Position numbers and translations under genes: made by a program
NCBI RefSeq assembly: GCF_001865245.1
Contig: NZ_MKXB01000194.1
Coordinates: 62,001 to 126,000 of the forward strand
Source of the DNA: Streptomyces sp. CC53
GTDB lineage: Bacteria; Actinomycetota; Actinomycetes; Streptomycetales; Streptomycetaceae
Reading direction: 5' to 3'
DNA length: 64,000 nt
Shown here: positions 55,306 to 63,645 of the stretch, piece after piece
Layout: every line of letters begins with the position of its first letter
Numbering within the stretch: position 1 is the first letter of the stretch
Notes under the pieces: generated by a model
The model's input: the letters and a program-made list of their open reading frames with translations, nothing else
The model's database searches: none
What the model was told of the DNA's origin: nothing

Positions 55306-56109
55306 TCATGCGGAGCGGCGGCGTCCGGCGAGGACGCCGAAGGCCACACCGGCGGCACCGACCAGGATGCCGATGACGCCGAGCACACGGGCGGTGGTGT
55401 CGCTCGCGTCGCCGGCGGAGGCGGCGGCCTGGCCGGCTCCGGAGCCCTGCCTGCCGTCCGTCTTCTGCTCGTCGGCCGTGTGGCCGTCCGCCTTCTTCGC
55501 GTCGGACGCCGTGCCGTGGTGACCCTCCGAGGCGGCACCCAGCTTCAGGACCGGTGCGGGCGACTCCGGCTCGGACCCGCCATCCTTCGACGGCTCCTCG
55601 ATCCACCGGACGACCTCGTTGTTGTCGTACGTCTGGAGGGCCTTGAAGACGAGCAGGTCGGTGTTCTCGGGCAGACGGCCCAGCGACACCGGGAACTGCT
55701 GGAACTGGCCCGGCGCGATCTTCGAGCCGTCCGCCGTCCACGTGATCTTGGACGGTGCCTCGGTGATCTTCTTGCCGTGCATGTCCAGCGGGGTGGTCAG
55801 CTTCGCCTTGTCGACCTTCACGGTCCAGCCGGGCACGGGCTGCGGCATCACGGAGGCGATGGGGTGGTCGGTGGGCAGGGTGACCTCCACCTTCACGGTG
55901 GAGGCGTTGTCCCGCTCGTTGGGCACCTTGAAGTTCACCGTCGCGAAGCCGCCCTTGGCGGCCTCCCCCTGCGGCTGGACGGTGACGTGGGCGTGTGCGG
56001 AGGGGGACAGCAGCAGGACGGACGACACGGCCAGCCCGCCGGTGACGGCGAGGCGACCGGCCACCGCGAGGCGGCGGGAACGGAGTGAGGAGTTCGTGTG
56101 AGAGCTCAT
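55306..56109 (-). CDS. YcnI-like copper-binding membrane protein
   Basis: A 267-residue protein of the YcnI (DUF1775) family. After a signal peptide (ending ASAHA) the mature N-terminus is HVTVQPQG, whose His and a Glu can form a monohistidine copper site. A soluble beta-rich domain (about 45-190) leads to a low-complexity region (GHHGTASDAKKADGHTADE) and a C-terminal transmembrane anchor. The start MSSHTNSS at 56109 gives a standard signal. It heads the copper operon, with 106 bases to the upstream membrane protein gene. Confidence 0.88.
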   Translation of the reverse strand: MSSHTNSSLRSRRLAVAGRLAVTGGLAVSSVLLLSPSAHAHVTVQPQGEAAKGGFATVNFKVPNERDNASTVKVEVTLPTDHPIASVMPQPVPGWTVKVDKAKLTTPLDMHGKKITEAPSKITWTADGSKIAPGQFQQFPVSLGRLPENTDLLVFKALQTYDNNEVVRWIEEPSKDGGSEPESPAPVLKLGAASEGHHGTASDAKKADGHTADEQKTDGRQGSGAGQAAASAGDASDTTARVLGVIGILVGAAGVAFGVLAGRRRSA

Positions 56110-56215
56110 GGCTGAGGACACTCCACAGATCGGTGTGGCGGTGGGACGCCTGTGCACGCCGTGGAGACGGCATGCGCGCAGGCGCGGCGGCCCGCCCCCT
56201 GTCGAGCGGGTCGCG

Positions 56216-57025
56216 TCAGGCTGCGAGGTGGTATACGGCTGGGGGGCCGCGCCTGATCACCGTGTGGTGAAGTGCGTCCGCAGCCATCGGCAGCGGGATG
56301 TCGTCGTCGCCGTGCGGTGCCCGCAGCACCGCGTTCGGCGCCGTGTGGGCGGCGCAGGCCAGCAGGCGTACGAGGACGAGCGCGGCGCGCAGGGACCGTA
56401 CGAGGCCCTCCGCGGCGACTTCGGCGGCGCCGCGCGCCGACATGTGGGCCAGGCGGGCCAGACGGAGCAGCGCGAGATCACCGTGGCGCAGCAGCCAGCC
56501 CGTGGCCAGCGCGGCCAGCAGGTGGCCCAGCAGCATCGCGAGGCTGGGCAGCGTGGCCGCCGCCTGCGGGGCCGCGGCGGCGACCGTGCCCGCAGCGGGT
56601 GCGGCGGCCGCGACGGCCCGCTCCGGGTCCAGCCCCGCCGCCGTGATGATCCGGTGTGCCTCGCCCGGGCTCAGTTGGGCCGCACCGGCACCGCAGACCA
56701 GGCGGGCGGCGGCGCGGATCAGGGCGTCACCCCCGGAGCCCGTGGCGTCCGCAGCGACGGATGCAGCCGCGTGCTGCTGGCCCACCCCGAACACGGTGTG
56801 CAGTGCCAGCTGGCCGGCGACGAGCGCCGCCGTGATGGCGGGAAGCGAACGCTCGCGGCCGGTGAAGGGCAGGGCGAGCACGAACACGGCCGCGAACCCT
56901 GCGCTCAGCGTCCACCACGGGACGGCCTCGCAGGCGGCGAGGACATGGCCCAGTGCGGACAGCACGACGCAGACCGCGGTGAACACCGCGGCCCTCAGCA
57001 GTCGCGGACCGGTGAGCGCAGACAT
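56216..57025 (-). CDS. Conserved membrane protein next to the copper operon
   Basis: A 269-residue protein with about six transmembrane segments (four in the first 100 residues and around 160-190), Ala-rich, with a cytoplasmic tail. SALGHVLAACEAVPWW near the N-terminus and two His toward the C-terminal tail are notable. I recognise no function. The start MSALTGP at 57025 is the first Met of a plausible membrane N-terminus; the frame extends further without support. It lies 106 bases upstream of YcnI, same strand, and could be co-regulated. Confidence 0.68.
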   Translation of the reverse strand: MSALTGPRLLRAAVFTAVCVVLSALGHVLAACEAVPWWTLSAGFAAVFVLALPFTGRERSLPAITAALVAGQLALHTVFGVGQQHAAASVAADATGSGGDALIRAAARLVCGAGAAQLSPGEAHRIITAAGLDPERAVAAAAPAAGTVAAAAPQAAATLPSLAMLLGHLLAALATGWLLRHGDLALLRLARLAHMSARGAAEVAAEGLVRSLRAALVLVRLLACAAHTAPNAVLRAPHGDDDIPLPMAADALHHTVIRRGPPAVYHLAA

Positions 57026-57207
57026 GGCCGGGCCATCATCCCACCACGCTCTCGGGCTTCGTACGGCAGGTCCGGAAGGTCGGCTTTGCCGCTGGAATTC
57101 CCCCGTATGTATCCGGCCGAACGAGGGACCGCCCGTCAGCTCCACGCTTACTCGCCGCGTATGTGGCAATACGTACCGATATGTCGAGCCGCGGCAGGAG
57201 GCTGCGC

Positions 57208-57654
57208 ATGAGCATCTGGTGGTCCCTCCATTTGCGGCGCGAGGCTGCGAGCGTCCCGCTCGCCCGTCGGCTACTCCTCGGCACCATGGAAACCGCGGGA
57301 GTCGACCCGGACACCTCCTACGACCTCTCGCTGGCCCTCGGTGAGGCGTGCGCGAACGCCGTCGAGCACGGTGGTGAGGAGTCGGCGGAGTTCCGGGTGA
57401 CCGCCTACCTGGATGGTGAGAAGTGTCGGATCGAGGTGGCCGATTCGGGTCCGGGTTTCCCGGCGGGCCCGTTCCATGCGGTTCCACGGGAACTGGTACC
57501 GGGCGATGCGGAGAGCGGGCGCGGCCTGCGCCTGATCGAAGAACTGGCCGACCACGTGCACTTCGGCAACAGAGCCGGCAGGGGAGGCGCCGTGGTCAGC
57601 TTCGACAAGATCCTCAAGTGGCGTCCCGGAGCACCCCTGACCCTGACGAGCTGA
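57208..57654 (+). CDS. RsbW-like ATP-binding protein (GHKL, anti-sigma type)
   Basis: A 148-residue single-domain HATPase. The N box is LSLALGEACANAVEHG, the G1 box is DSGPGFP and the G2 box is GRGLRLIEEL. Proteins of this size act as Ser/Thr anti-sigma kinases or as regulatory partners of SpoIIE-type phosphatases; about 2 kb away is such a phosphatase (59681-61258), but the intervening gene is unrelated. GCAGGAGG precedes the ATG. No sigma factor or anti-anti-sigma gene is adjacent. Confidence 0.85.
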   Translation: MSIWWSLHLRREAASVPLARRLLLGTMETAGVDPDTSYDLSLALGEACANAVEHGGEESAEFRVTAYLDGEKCRIEVADSGPGFPAGPFHAVPRELVPGDAESGRGLRLIEELADHVHFGNRAGRGGAVVSFDKILKWRPGAPLTLTS

Positions 57655-57703
57655 CGCTGACGATCTCCGGCCCCGACGAGCTGATCATGAGGTGACGGAC
57701 CGT

Positions 57704-57717
57704 GTTTCACGTGAAAC
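57704..57717. promoter_or_regulatory. parS: parS site 7
   Basis: Perfect GTTTCACGTGAAAC, 50 bases past the stop of the kinase-fold gene. Its right half is the left end of the terminator hairpin. Confidence 0.95.
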
Positions 57718-57751
57718 GTCCCCCGCCGGTGGCCGGCGGGGGACGTTTCAC
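57711..57751. terminator. 19-bp perfect hairpin sharing a parS half-site
   Basis: GTGAAACGTCCCCCGCCGG (57711-57729) pairs exactly with 57733-57751 around the loop TGG. The outer GTGAAAC is the right half of parS site 7, and the far arm ends GTTTCAC. It can end transcription of the kinase-fold gene. Confidence 0.85.
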
Positions 57752-57890
57752 TTCGCAGCCCCGGACGCGAGGCGCGCGGGGTGCCGACACCTCCGAGGCG
57801 ACATCGTGCATCCGCTCGATGCCGCCCAGGACGCTGCGGTCGCGTGTCGGTGCGGTGCCGCGCACCGCGGCCGGGCGGTGGGTGGCCGTG

Positions 57891-59354
57891 TCAGGCCTTG
57901 AGCTCGGCCATCCATGCCTCGACCTCGTCGGAGCGGCGCGGCAGGCCGGCGGACAGGTTCCGGTTGCCGTCCTCGGTGACGAGGATGTCGTCCTCGATCC
58001 GCACGCCGATGCCCCGGTACTCCTCCGGCACCGTCAGGTCGTCCGCCTGGAAGTACAGGCCCGGCTCAACCGTCAGGCACATGCCCGGCTCCAGCGTGCC
58101 CCCGGAGTACGCCTCCGTGCGCGCGGCCGCGCAGTCGTGGACGTCCATGCCGAGCATGTGGCCCGTGCCGTGCAGCGTCCAGCGTCGCTGGAGGCCGAGC
58201 TCCAGGACACGCTCGACCGGCCCTTCGACAAGGCCCCACTCGACGAGCTTCTCGGCGAGCACGCGCTGTGCGGCGTCGTGGAAGTCGCGGAACTTGGCGC
58301 CGGGCTTCACCGCCGCGATACCGGCCTCCTGCGCCTCGTACACGGCGTCGTAGATCTTCCGCTGGAGGTCGGTGAACGCGCCGGAGATCGGCAGCGTCCG
58401 CGTGATGTCGGCGGTGTACAGCTCCGTCGTCTCCACGCCGGCGTCGAGCAGCAGGAGGTCGCCGGAGCGCACGGGGCCGTCGTTGCGGACCCAGTGCAGC
58501 GTGCAGGCGTGCGGACCCGCGGCGCAGATGGAGCCGTAGCCGATGTCGTTGCCCTCGACGCGGGCGCGGAGGAAGAACGTGCCCTCGATGTAGCGCTCGG
58601 ACGTGGCCTCGGCCTTGTCCAGCACCTTCACGACGTCCTCGAAGCCGCGGGCGGTGGAGGCGCACGCCTTCTCCAGCTCCGCGATCTCGAAGTCGTCCTT
58701 CACGAGGCGCATCTCGGAGAGGAAGACCCGCAGCTCCTCGTCGCGCTCCGCGGTCACCTTGTCGGTGAGTGCCTTCTCGATGGCGGCGTCATGGCCGCGG
58801 ACGACCCGGACGGGGCCGGTGGCCTCGCTGAGCCTGGTCGGCAGCTCACGGACGTCCCCGGTGGGGATGCCGTACAGCGTCGCGGCCTCGGTCAGCGAGT
58901 GGCGGCGGCCCACCCACAGCTCGCCCTGGCCGGACAGCCAGAACTCGCCGTTCTCGCGGTTGGAGCGCGGCAGCAGGTACAGCGTCGCGTCGTGCCCCTC
59001 GTTCCCGCCCTTCGGCTCCAGGACGAGGACGCCGTCCTCCGTCTGGTTGCCGGTGAGGTACGCGTACTCGGTGGCCGCGCGGAAGCTGTACTCCGTGTCG
59101 TTCGACCGGGTCTTCAGGTTGCCGGCGGGGACGACGATGCGCTCGCCGGGGTACCGCGCGGACAGCGCCGCACGCCGGGCGGCGGTGTGCGCGGCCTGGG
59201 CGACGGGCTCCAGGTCGTGCAGCTCGGTGTCGGCCCAGCCGGACTTCATGTTCGCCGCGAGTTCGTCGGACACGCCCGGGTACAGGCCGTTCTTCCGCTG
59301 CTCGATCGGCTCTTCTTCGCTCTCCGGGGTCTCCGGCGTGAGCTCCTCGGCCAC
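57891..59354 (-). CDS. pepP: Xaa-Pro aminopeptidase (aminopeptidase P)
   Basis: A 487-residue M24 aminopeptidase P. The N-terminal domain (about 1-210) is followed by the pita-bread catalytic domain with the di-metal ligands Asp in LLLDAGVET, Asp in TADITRT, His in LHGTGHMLGMD, Glu in TVEPGLYF and Glu in RIEDDILVT. It removes N-terminal residues preceding proline. The ATG at 59354 is followed by an acidic stretch (ETPESEEEPIEQ). Length is normal for the actinobacterial enzyme. Confidence 0.95.
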   Translation of the reverse strand: MAEELTPETPESEEEPIEQRKNGLYPGVSDELAANMKSGWADTELHDLEPVAQAAHTAARRAALSARYPGERIVVPAGNLKTRSNDTEYSFRAATEYAYLTGNQTEDGVLVLEPKGGNEGHDATLYLLPRSNRENGEFWLSGQGELWVGRRHSLTEAATLYGIPTGDVRELPTRLSEATGPVRVVRGHDAAIEKALTDKVTAERDEELRVFLSEMRLVKDDFEIAELEKACASTARGFEDVVKVLDKAEATSERYIEGTFFLRARVEGNDIGYGSICAAGPHACTLHWVRNDGPVRSGDLLLLDAGVETTELYTADITRTLPISGAFTDLQRKIYDAVYEAQEAGIAAVKPGAKFRDFHDAAQRVLAEKLVEWGLVEGPVERVLELGLQRRWTLHGTGHMLGMDVHDCAAARTEAYSGGTLEPGMCLTVEPGLYFQADDLTVPEEYRGIGVRIEDDILVTEDGNRNLSAGLPRRSDEVEAWMAELKA

Positions 59355-59617
59355 GGGTCCGCCTCCTTGGATCGATGGAACAGAACCCCCATGTCATCGT
59401 ACGGGCGGACGGAGGGGACCCCGCTGGCGGACCGCGACCGGGCTGCGCCGCCCGCCGCGATACGGCGGCGACGCGTGGGGCGCAGCCCCGTGCGTGCCGG
59501 GGCGATCCGGCTCATCAGGCGCCGGTAGCGGGGGGCGACCCGCTCGGCGGCGCGGCCGACCCGGTCGCGGCCGGGTCCTTCCCCCCTGCCCCGGTCGCCG
59601 CGGGCAGTGACGGGACA

Positions 59618-59662
59618 GGTGCCGGCGCGCCGGCACCGGGCGGCCCGCGGGGAGGGCCGCCC
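59618..59662. terminator. Two adjacent hairpins after the phosphatase gene
   Basis: A perfect 20-bp palindrome (59618-59637, half GGTGCCGGCG) is followed at once by GGGCGGCCC (59638-59646) paired with GGGCCGCCC (59654-59662). They sit 19-63 bases past the phosphatase stop on the minus strand. The rest of 59355-59680 has no gene. Confidence 0.75.
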
Positions 59663-59680
59663 GTGAGCATGCCTGCCGCG

Positions 59681-61258
59681 TCAGTCGAAAAGGGCGGCCA
59701 GCATCACCACGTCCTCCGTGGGCCGGCCCTCGCCCTGCCCGTCCGCCTCACCGAGTGCCCCGGGCAGAACGGTCCGCAGGACGTGGTCGGCGACCGCCTC
59801 CGGCTCGGCGCGGTCGGCCTTCGGCACGCTTGCCGCGGCCGCGTGCAGTCGGGCGAAGGCCCGGTCCACCGGCCCCCCGATCCTCCGCAGCAGCCCGTCC
59901 GTGTAGAGCAGCAGCGTCTCGCCGGGTTCCACGACCAGCTCCACACTCGGTGCCTCCCAGCAGGAGAGCATGCCGAGCGGCGCCGACAGCGACGTCTCGA
60001 CGTACTCCGTCCGTCGGGTACCGACCACCAGCGGCGGGGCGTGCCCGGCGCCGGCCAGTACGAGCTTGCGCAGCGCGGGCTCGGCGTACGCGAAGAGCGC
60101 CGTCGCGGACCGCGCGGGCTCGGTCAGGCGGAGCAGCAGCTCCAGGTCGGACAGGACGGCGACCGGGTCCTCCCCCTCCATGACGGCGTACGCCCGCAGG
60201 GACGCCCGCAGTCGCCCCATCGCGGCCAGCGCGCTCGGCCCGGAGCCGCAGACCGAGCCGACGGCCAGCCCCAGGGCGCCCTCCGGCAGCGCCAGCGCGT
60301 CGTACCAGTCGCCGCCGCCCTCGGAGCCGGGCACGTGCCGCCCGGCCAGCCGGACGCCCGGCACACGGGGCAGCCTGCTCGGCATGAGCTCTTCCGCCAG
60401 CGTGGTGATCCGGGCCCGGCCGCGCTCCAGCTCCAGCAGCCGGGCCAGGTGCTCGGAGGCGTACTGGCCGTAGAGCCCGACGAGGTGGCGGCGGCGTTCG
60501 GTCGGCTCGGCGGGTTCGTCGTACAGCCACACGGCGGCGCCGAGCCTTCCCGCGCCGTCGGTGACGAGCGGTACCGCGTAGCTCGCGGCGAAGCCGAGGC
60601 GGGCGGCGACCTCGCGGTGCCGCGGGTCCAGGTCCTCGTCGCCGAGCAGGTCCGGGACCGATACGGAGCGGGGCTGCCCGCCGGACGCGAGGTCCCGTCC
60701 GCTGGCCTCGTCGGCCACGGTCCTGGCGGGGGGCAGGCCGTCGAGGATGCGTCCGTAGGACGTGGCGCTGCGCGGGACGGTTTCGATGGTGCCGAGTTCG
60801 GCGTGGGCGAGGCCCAGGCCGATCGTCGCACGGGGGCCGTGCCCGTCGGCGGGTTCGAGCACGGCCATGCCGCGGCGTGCGCCGACGAGGGCGGCGCCGG
60901 CCCGCAGCAGTTCGTGCAGGGCGTCGTCGAGCGTGCCGGTCCTGGCGAGCCGCTCGGTCAGTTCGTGCAGGGTGGTGAGGTCGGAGACCCAGCCTGCCAG
61001 CCGGTCCTGGATCAGCGTGTGGGGTGCGCTGGCCGCGGCGGGGATGCCCGGGAGAGGCGTTGCAGTGTGCGCAGGAGCGGGAACCGTCGGATCGATTCCA
61101 GCCACTTTCGGCAGGTGAGGGGTGCTCATGGCAGCCGGCTTCCCGGCTGCGTCTCTTTGCTCAATAGCATCGCAAACCCCCATGTCAATCCGCATGTCAT
61201 GCTGCGCCGCTATCACTGCATCCACATGTACACGCACTGGGAAGGGGATGTCCAGCAT
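59681..61258 (-). CDS. GAF-SpoIIE-type PP2C phosphatase, possibly degenerate
   Basis: A 525-residue protein. A proline-rich N-terminal region (about 1-80) precedes a GAF-like sensory domain (about 85-250) and a C-terminal PP2C/SpoIIE domain beginning around VRLAGRHVPGSEGGGDWYDA. In the position of the usual GDVxGHG metal-binding motif it has GSVCGSG, so the first Asp and the His are lost; TDGLL and TEDVVM are retained. Catalytic activity is therefore doubtful. The start at 61258 (MLDIPFPV) resembles that of orthologues I recall, but codon bias only becomes strong after the second candidate ATG at 61129. Confidence 0.8.
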   Translation of the reverse strand: MLDIPFPVRVHVDAVIAAQHDMRIDMGVCDAIEQRDAAGKPAAMSTPHLPKVAGIDPTVPAPAHTATPLPGIPAAASAPHTLIQDRLAGWVSDLTTLHELTERLARTGTLDDALHELLRAGAALVGARRGMAVLEPADGHGPRATIGLGLAHAELGTIETVPRSATSYGRILDGLPPARTVADEASGRDLASGGQPRSVSVPDLLGDEDLDPRHREVAARLGFAASYAVPLVTDGAGRLGAAVWLYDEPAEPTERRRHLVGLYGQYASEHLARLLELERGRARITTLAEELMPSRLPRVPGVRLAGRHVPGSEGGGDWYDALALPEGALGLAVGSVCGSGPSALAAMGRLRASLRAYAVMEGEDPVAVLSDLELLLRLTEPARSATALFAYAEPALRKLVLAGAGHAPPLVVGTRRTEYVETSLSAPLGMLSCWEAPSVELVVEPGETLLLYTDGLLRRIGGPVDRAFARLHAAAASVPKADRAEPEAVADHVLRTVLPGALGEADGQGEGRPTEDVVMLAALFD

Positions 61259-61738
61259 TGTCCAGCGGGACGCGTGGTGTTTGTGCAATGCTGAACTTGG
61301 CCAAAAATCAGTCCCGGTGGGGAGGTTTTGCGGTCGACTGAGCGCGTTCGACATGGGGGCACCACCCGGGGCGACAACCAGACCGACTCGGGCGGAGCGT
61401 CATTCCGGACGTGCGGGGTACGTAATCGTTGGTGGCCAGGGGAAGTTGGAGCCGACCCGGAACCCGGCGGGAAGGCATCGGCGTCCTCATCACCGAGAGC
61501 GCGCCCCGTCCTGGCGGACGGAAGGCGATTCGCCTCGCGCGCCACCCCTCGCCAAGCGTTCAACGGACTCAGCCGACGCTCTGCCCCTCAGCGGTGTTGC
61601 CTGCCGCGCCGGAAGCGGGATTCCCCGTGCCGCCTCCGGGTGGCGAGGGCGGTGACGCACCGCCTCGTACGCACAGTGAAGTAACGCACACGTGTTGTGA
61701 TCTGGACCTCGGCGTTCAACGGAAAGGAACGAGCGCTC
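61259..61738. other. Divergent intergenic stretch
   Basis: 480 bases between the phosphatase start and the Prim-Pol-like gene. It is less GC-rich than most of the window and should carry both promoters. I see no gene or clear repeat. Confidence 0.4.
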
Positions 61739-62737
61739 ATGCGCGAGATCCTCGGAAGGCGACGCAGGCTCCCGTTCGGGCGGAAGAAGGGCCCTGACCA
61801 CCGTGAAGCGGCGCTGCTCTGCGCCACCCGGTGGCACTGGCCCGTCCTCCCCGGCGTGGGGCTCAAGGCGGCGGAGGCAACGGAGTCAGCGAACGCGAAG
61901 GAGCCGGCGAAGACAGCGGAACCGACGAAGGCGCCCCGGCCCGCGAGGACCACCCGATGGGCGCAGGTACCCGGAGCGGCCGGAGGGCCCCGCGGGACGG
62001 AGGCACCCCAACCAGTGCGCCCCGACCGAGCCGTGGAAGCAACGCGCGGGACGGAGGCGTCCGGAGCGGGGGGCGCACCCGAAGCGCCGCAGGCGCCACG
62101 GGAGGGCCGGGGGCGACAGGGCGCCGAGACGTCCGGACTGTGGAAGGCGACCCGCGGACAGACGCGGGGTCCGGCGGCCGGCGCGCGGCCGGTCTGTGCC
62201 TGCCCCGATCCCGGATGCGTGGTTCCCGGCGCCCATCCGTTCGACCCCGGCCTCCTGGCGGCCACCACAGACGCCCGCATGGTCCGCTGGTGGTGGACCC
62301 GGCGGCCGGACGCGCCCGTCCTCCTCGCGACCGGGGGCCGCGCGCCGTGCGCGGTGAGCCTGCCCGCGGCCGCCGGTGCCCGCGCCCTCGCCGTGCTCGA
62401 CCAGCGTGGCCTGCGGGTCGGCCCCGTCGTGGCGACCCCCACACGCTGGTCGCTCCTGGTCGCGCCGTACGGCCTGGAGCGCCTCGGTGAGCTCCTGTAC
62501 GCCCTGGACATGGTGCCCAGTTCCCTGCGGTTCCACGGGCCGGGCGGCTATCTGGTGCTGCCGCCGTCACAGACCGGCACGGGCGGGGTGCGCTGGGAGC
62601 GGCCTCCCGTCACGGACGCCGCACCGCGCGCGGGCGGTGGCGCCGCGCCGTGGCTGCCGGAGGTCGAATCGGTGGTCGAAGCCCTCGTCGAGGCGAGCGC
62701 GAGCGTGCCGGATGTCGGCAGCAGCCTGAGGTACTGA
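61739..62737 (+). CDS. Primase-polymerase-like protein with low-complexity insertion
   Basis: A 332-residue protein related to the bifunctional DNA primase/polymerase N-terminal (Prim-Pol) family of streptomycetes. Family-like segments are REAALLCATRWHWPVLPGV (about 37-54) and CACPDPGCVVPGAHPFDPGL onward. Between them lies about 100 residues of Ala, Pro, Glu and Arg-rich low complexity. The catalytic Asp-x-Asp is not apparent (AVSLPAAAGARALAVLD in that region), so it is probably inactive as a polymerase. AAAGGA precedes the ATG. Confidence 0.7.
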   Translation: MREILGRRRRLPFGRKKGPDHREAALLCATRWHWPVLPGVGLKAAEATESANAKEPAKTAEPTKAPRPARTTRWAQVPGAAGGPRGTEAPQPVRPDRAVEATRGTEASGAGGAPEAPQAPREGRGRQGAETSGLWKATRGQTRGPAAGARPVCACPDPGCVVPGAHPFDPGLLAATTDARMVRWWWTRRPDAPVLLATGGRAPCAVSLPAAAGARALAVLDQRGLRVGPVVATPTRWSLLVAPYGLERLGELLYALDMVPSSLRFHGPGGYLVLPPSQTGTGGVRWERPPVTDAAPRAGGGAAPWLPEVESVVEALVEASASVPDVGSSLRY

Positions 62738-63645
62738 ACGCCTCGGCACCGCGGCTTCCCGGCCCGCGCCTCCTCACAGGACGTCCCGGGGGTCGGCCTT
62801 CATGAGCACCCATTGTCTTGAGGGCCGGTTGCGTCGCGACGCTGGTCGCTTCGGGCGGCGGCCGTACCGCGGCGCGGCGCGGGTGCCTGGGCCGTCTGCC
62901 TCCTGCACCAGCCGACTTCCGCAACAGCCGTCGTCCTGTGCCACCTACCGGCCGTCGTCCTATGCCGCCCGCCCTCTCATGCCGGCCGTCGTCCTGCGCC
63001 GGCCGTCCTCTTGTAGAGGCCGCCTTCCGTAGTGGCCGTCTCCAATGGTGACCGTCTTCCGCATCAGCTGTGTACGGGGCGGCAGCTTGAGGCATGGGCG
63101 GCCCCGTGTCCCGACCGCCTGGCGCATGTACGGCAGGACAGCGTGCCGCGGCGGCCGGGCGTGCGGTGGGCGCAGGGGTTCTGCGGCGGTGCAGGGGAGT
63201 GGAGCGGCAGGACGCGTTGTGGTGCGCCCGTGATGCCGGTGCTCGTGGAGGCTGACGTTGCAGGCGTGTCCCGCAGCCTTGGTCCCGCAGAGCCGCGTTC
63301 GGCAGTCCTGAGACTGGCAGCGCCGTGCCCGGCAGCGCGCCGGCGCCGGAGGCCACGAAGGCACCCGGAGGGCCGGCGGCGTCGGAGCGCCGCGGGGACT
63401 GACGTGGACGCCGACCGTACGGCGGCTGGTGAGCCCGGGCAGTCCGTGGAGAGGGAGGCGTGGGCACAGAGGGAAGGCCGCTCTTATAGACGAGGGTGGT
63501 GCCGAAGGGGCGGCGTGCGGACGCGGGGTCACTCGTACGAGTGTGAGCGGAGGCCTCCTTGTACGGAGAACGGGGGCGGGGCGGAAAGGGCCCGGGTCGT
63601 CCGCCGCTATGGTCGGCCCACCGTCGCAACCCGGAAGACACCCCC
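62738..63645. repeat. Gene-free region with imperfect repeats
   Basis: 908 bases with no supported gene. GCCGTCGTCCT recurs at about 62928, 62951 and 62984 with a weaker copy near 63002, each followed by a short variable segment. The rest has open frames on both strands without family features. The far end must contain the promoter of the secreted protein gene. Confidence 0.45.

Noticed and set aside
57743-57756. Eighth parS site after GTTTCAC in the hairpin
   Set aside because: Only the left half is present; the following bases (TTCGCAG) do not match the palindrome.
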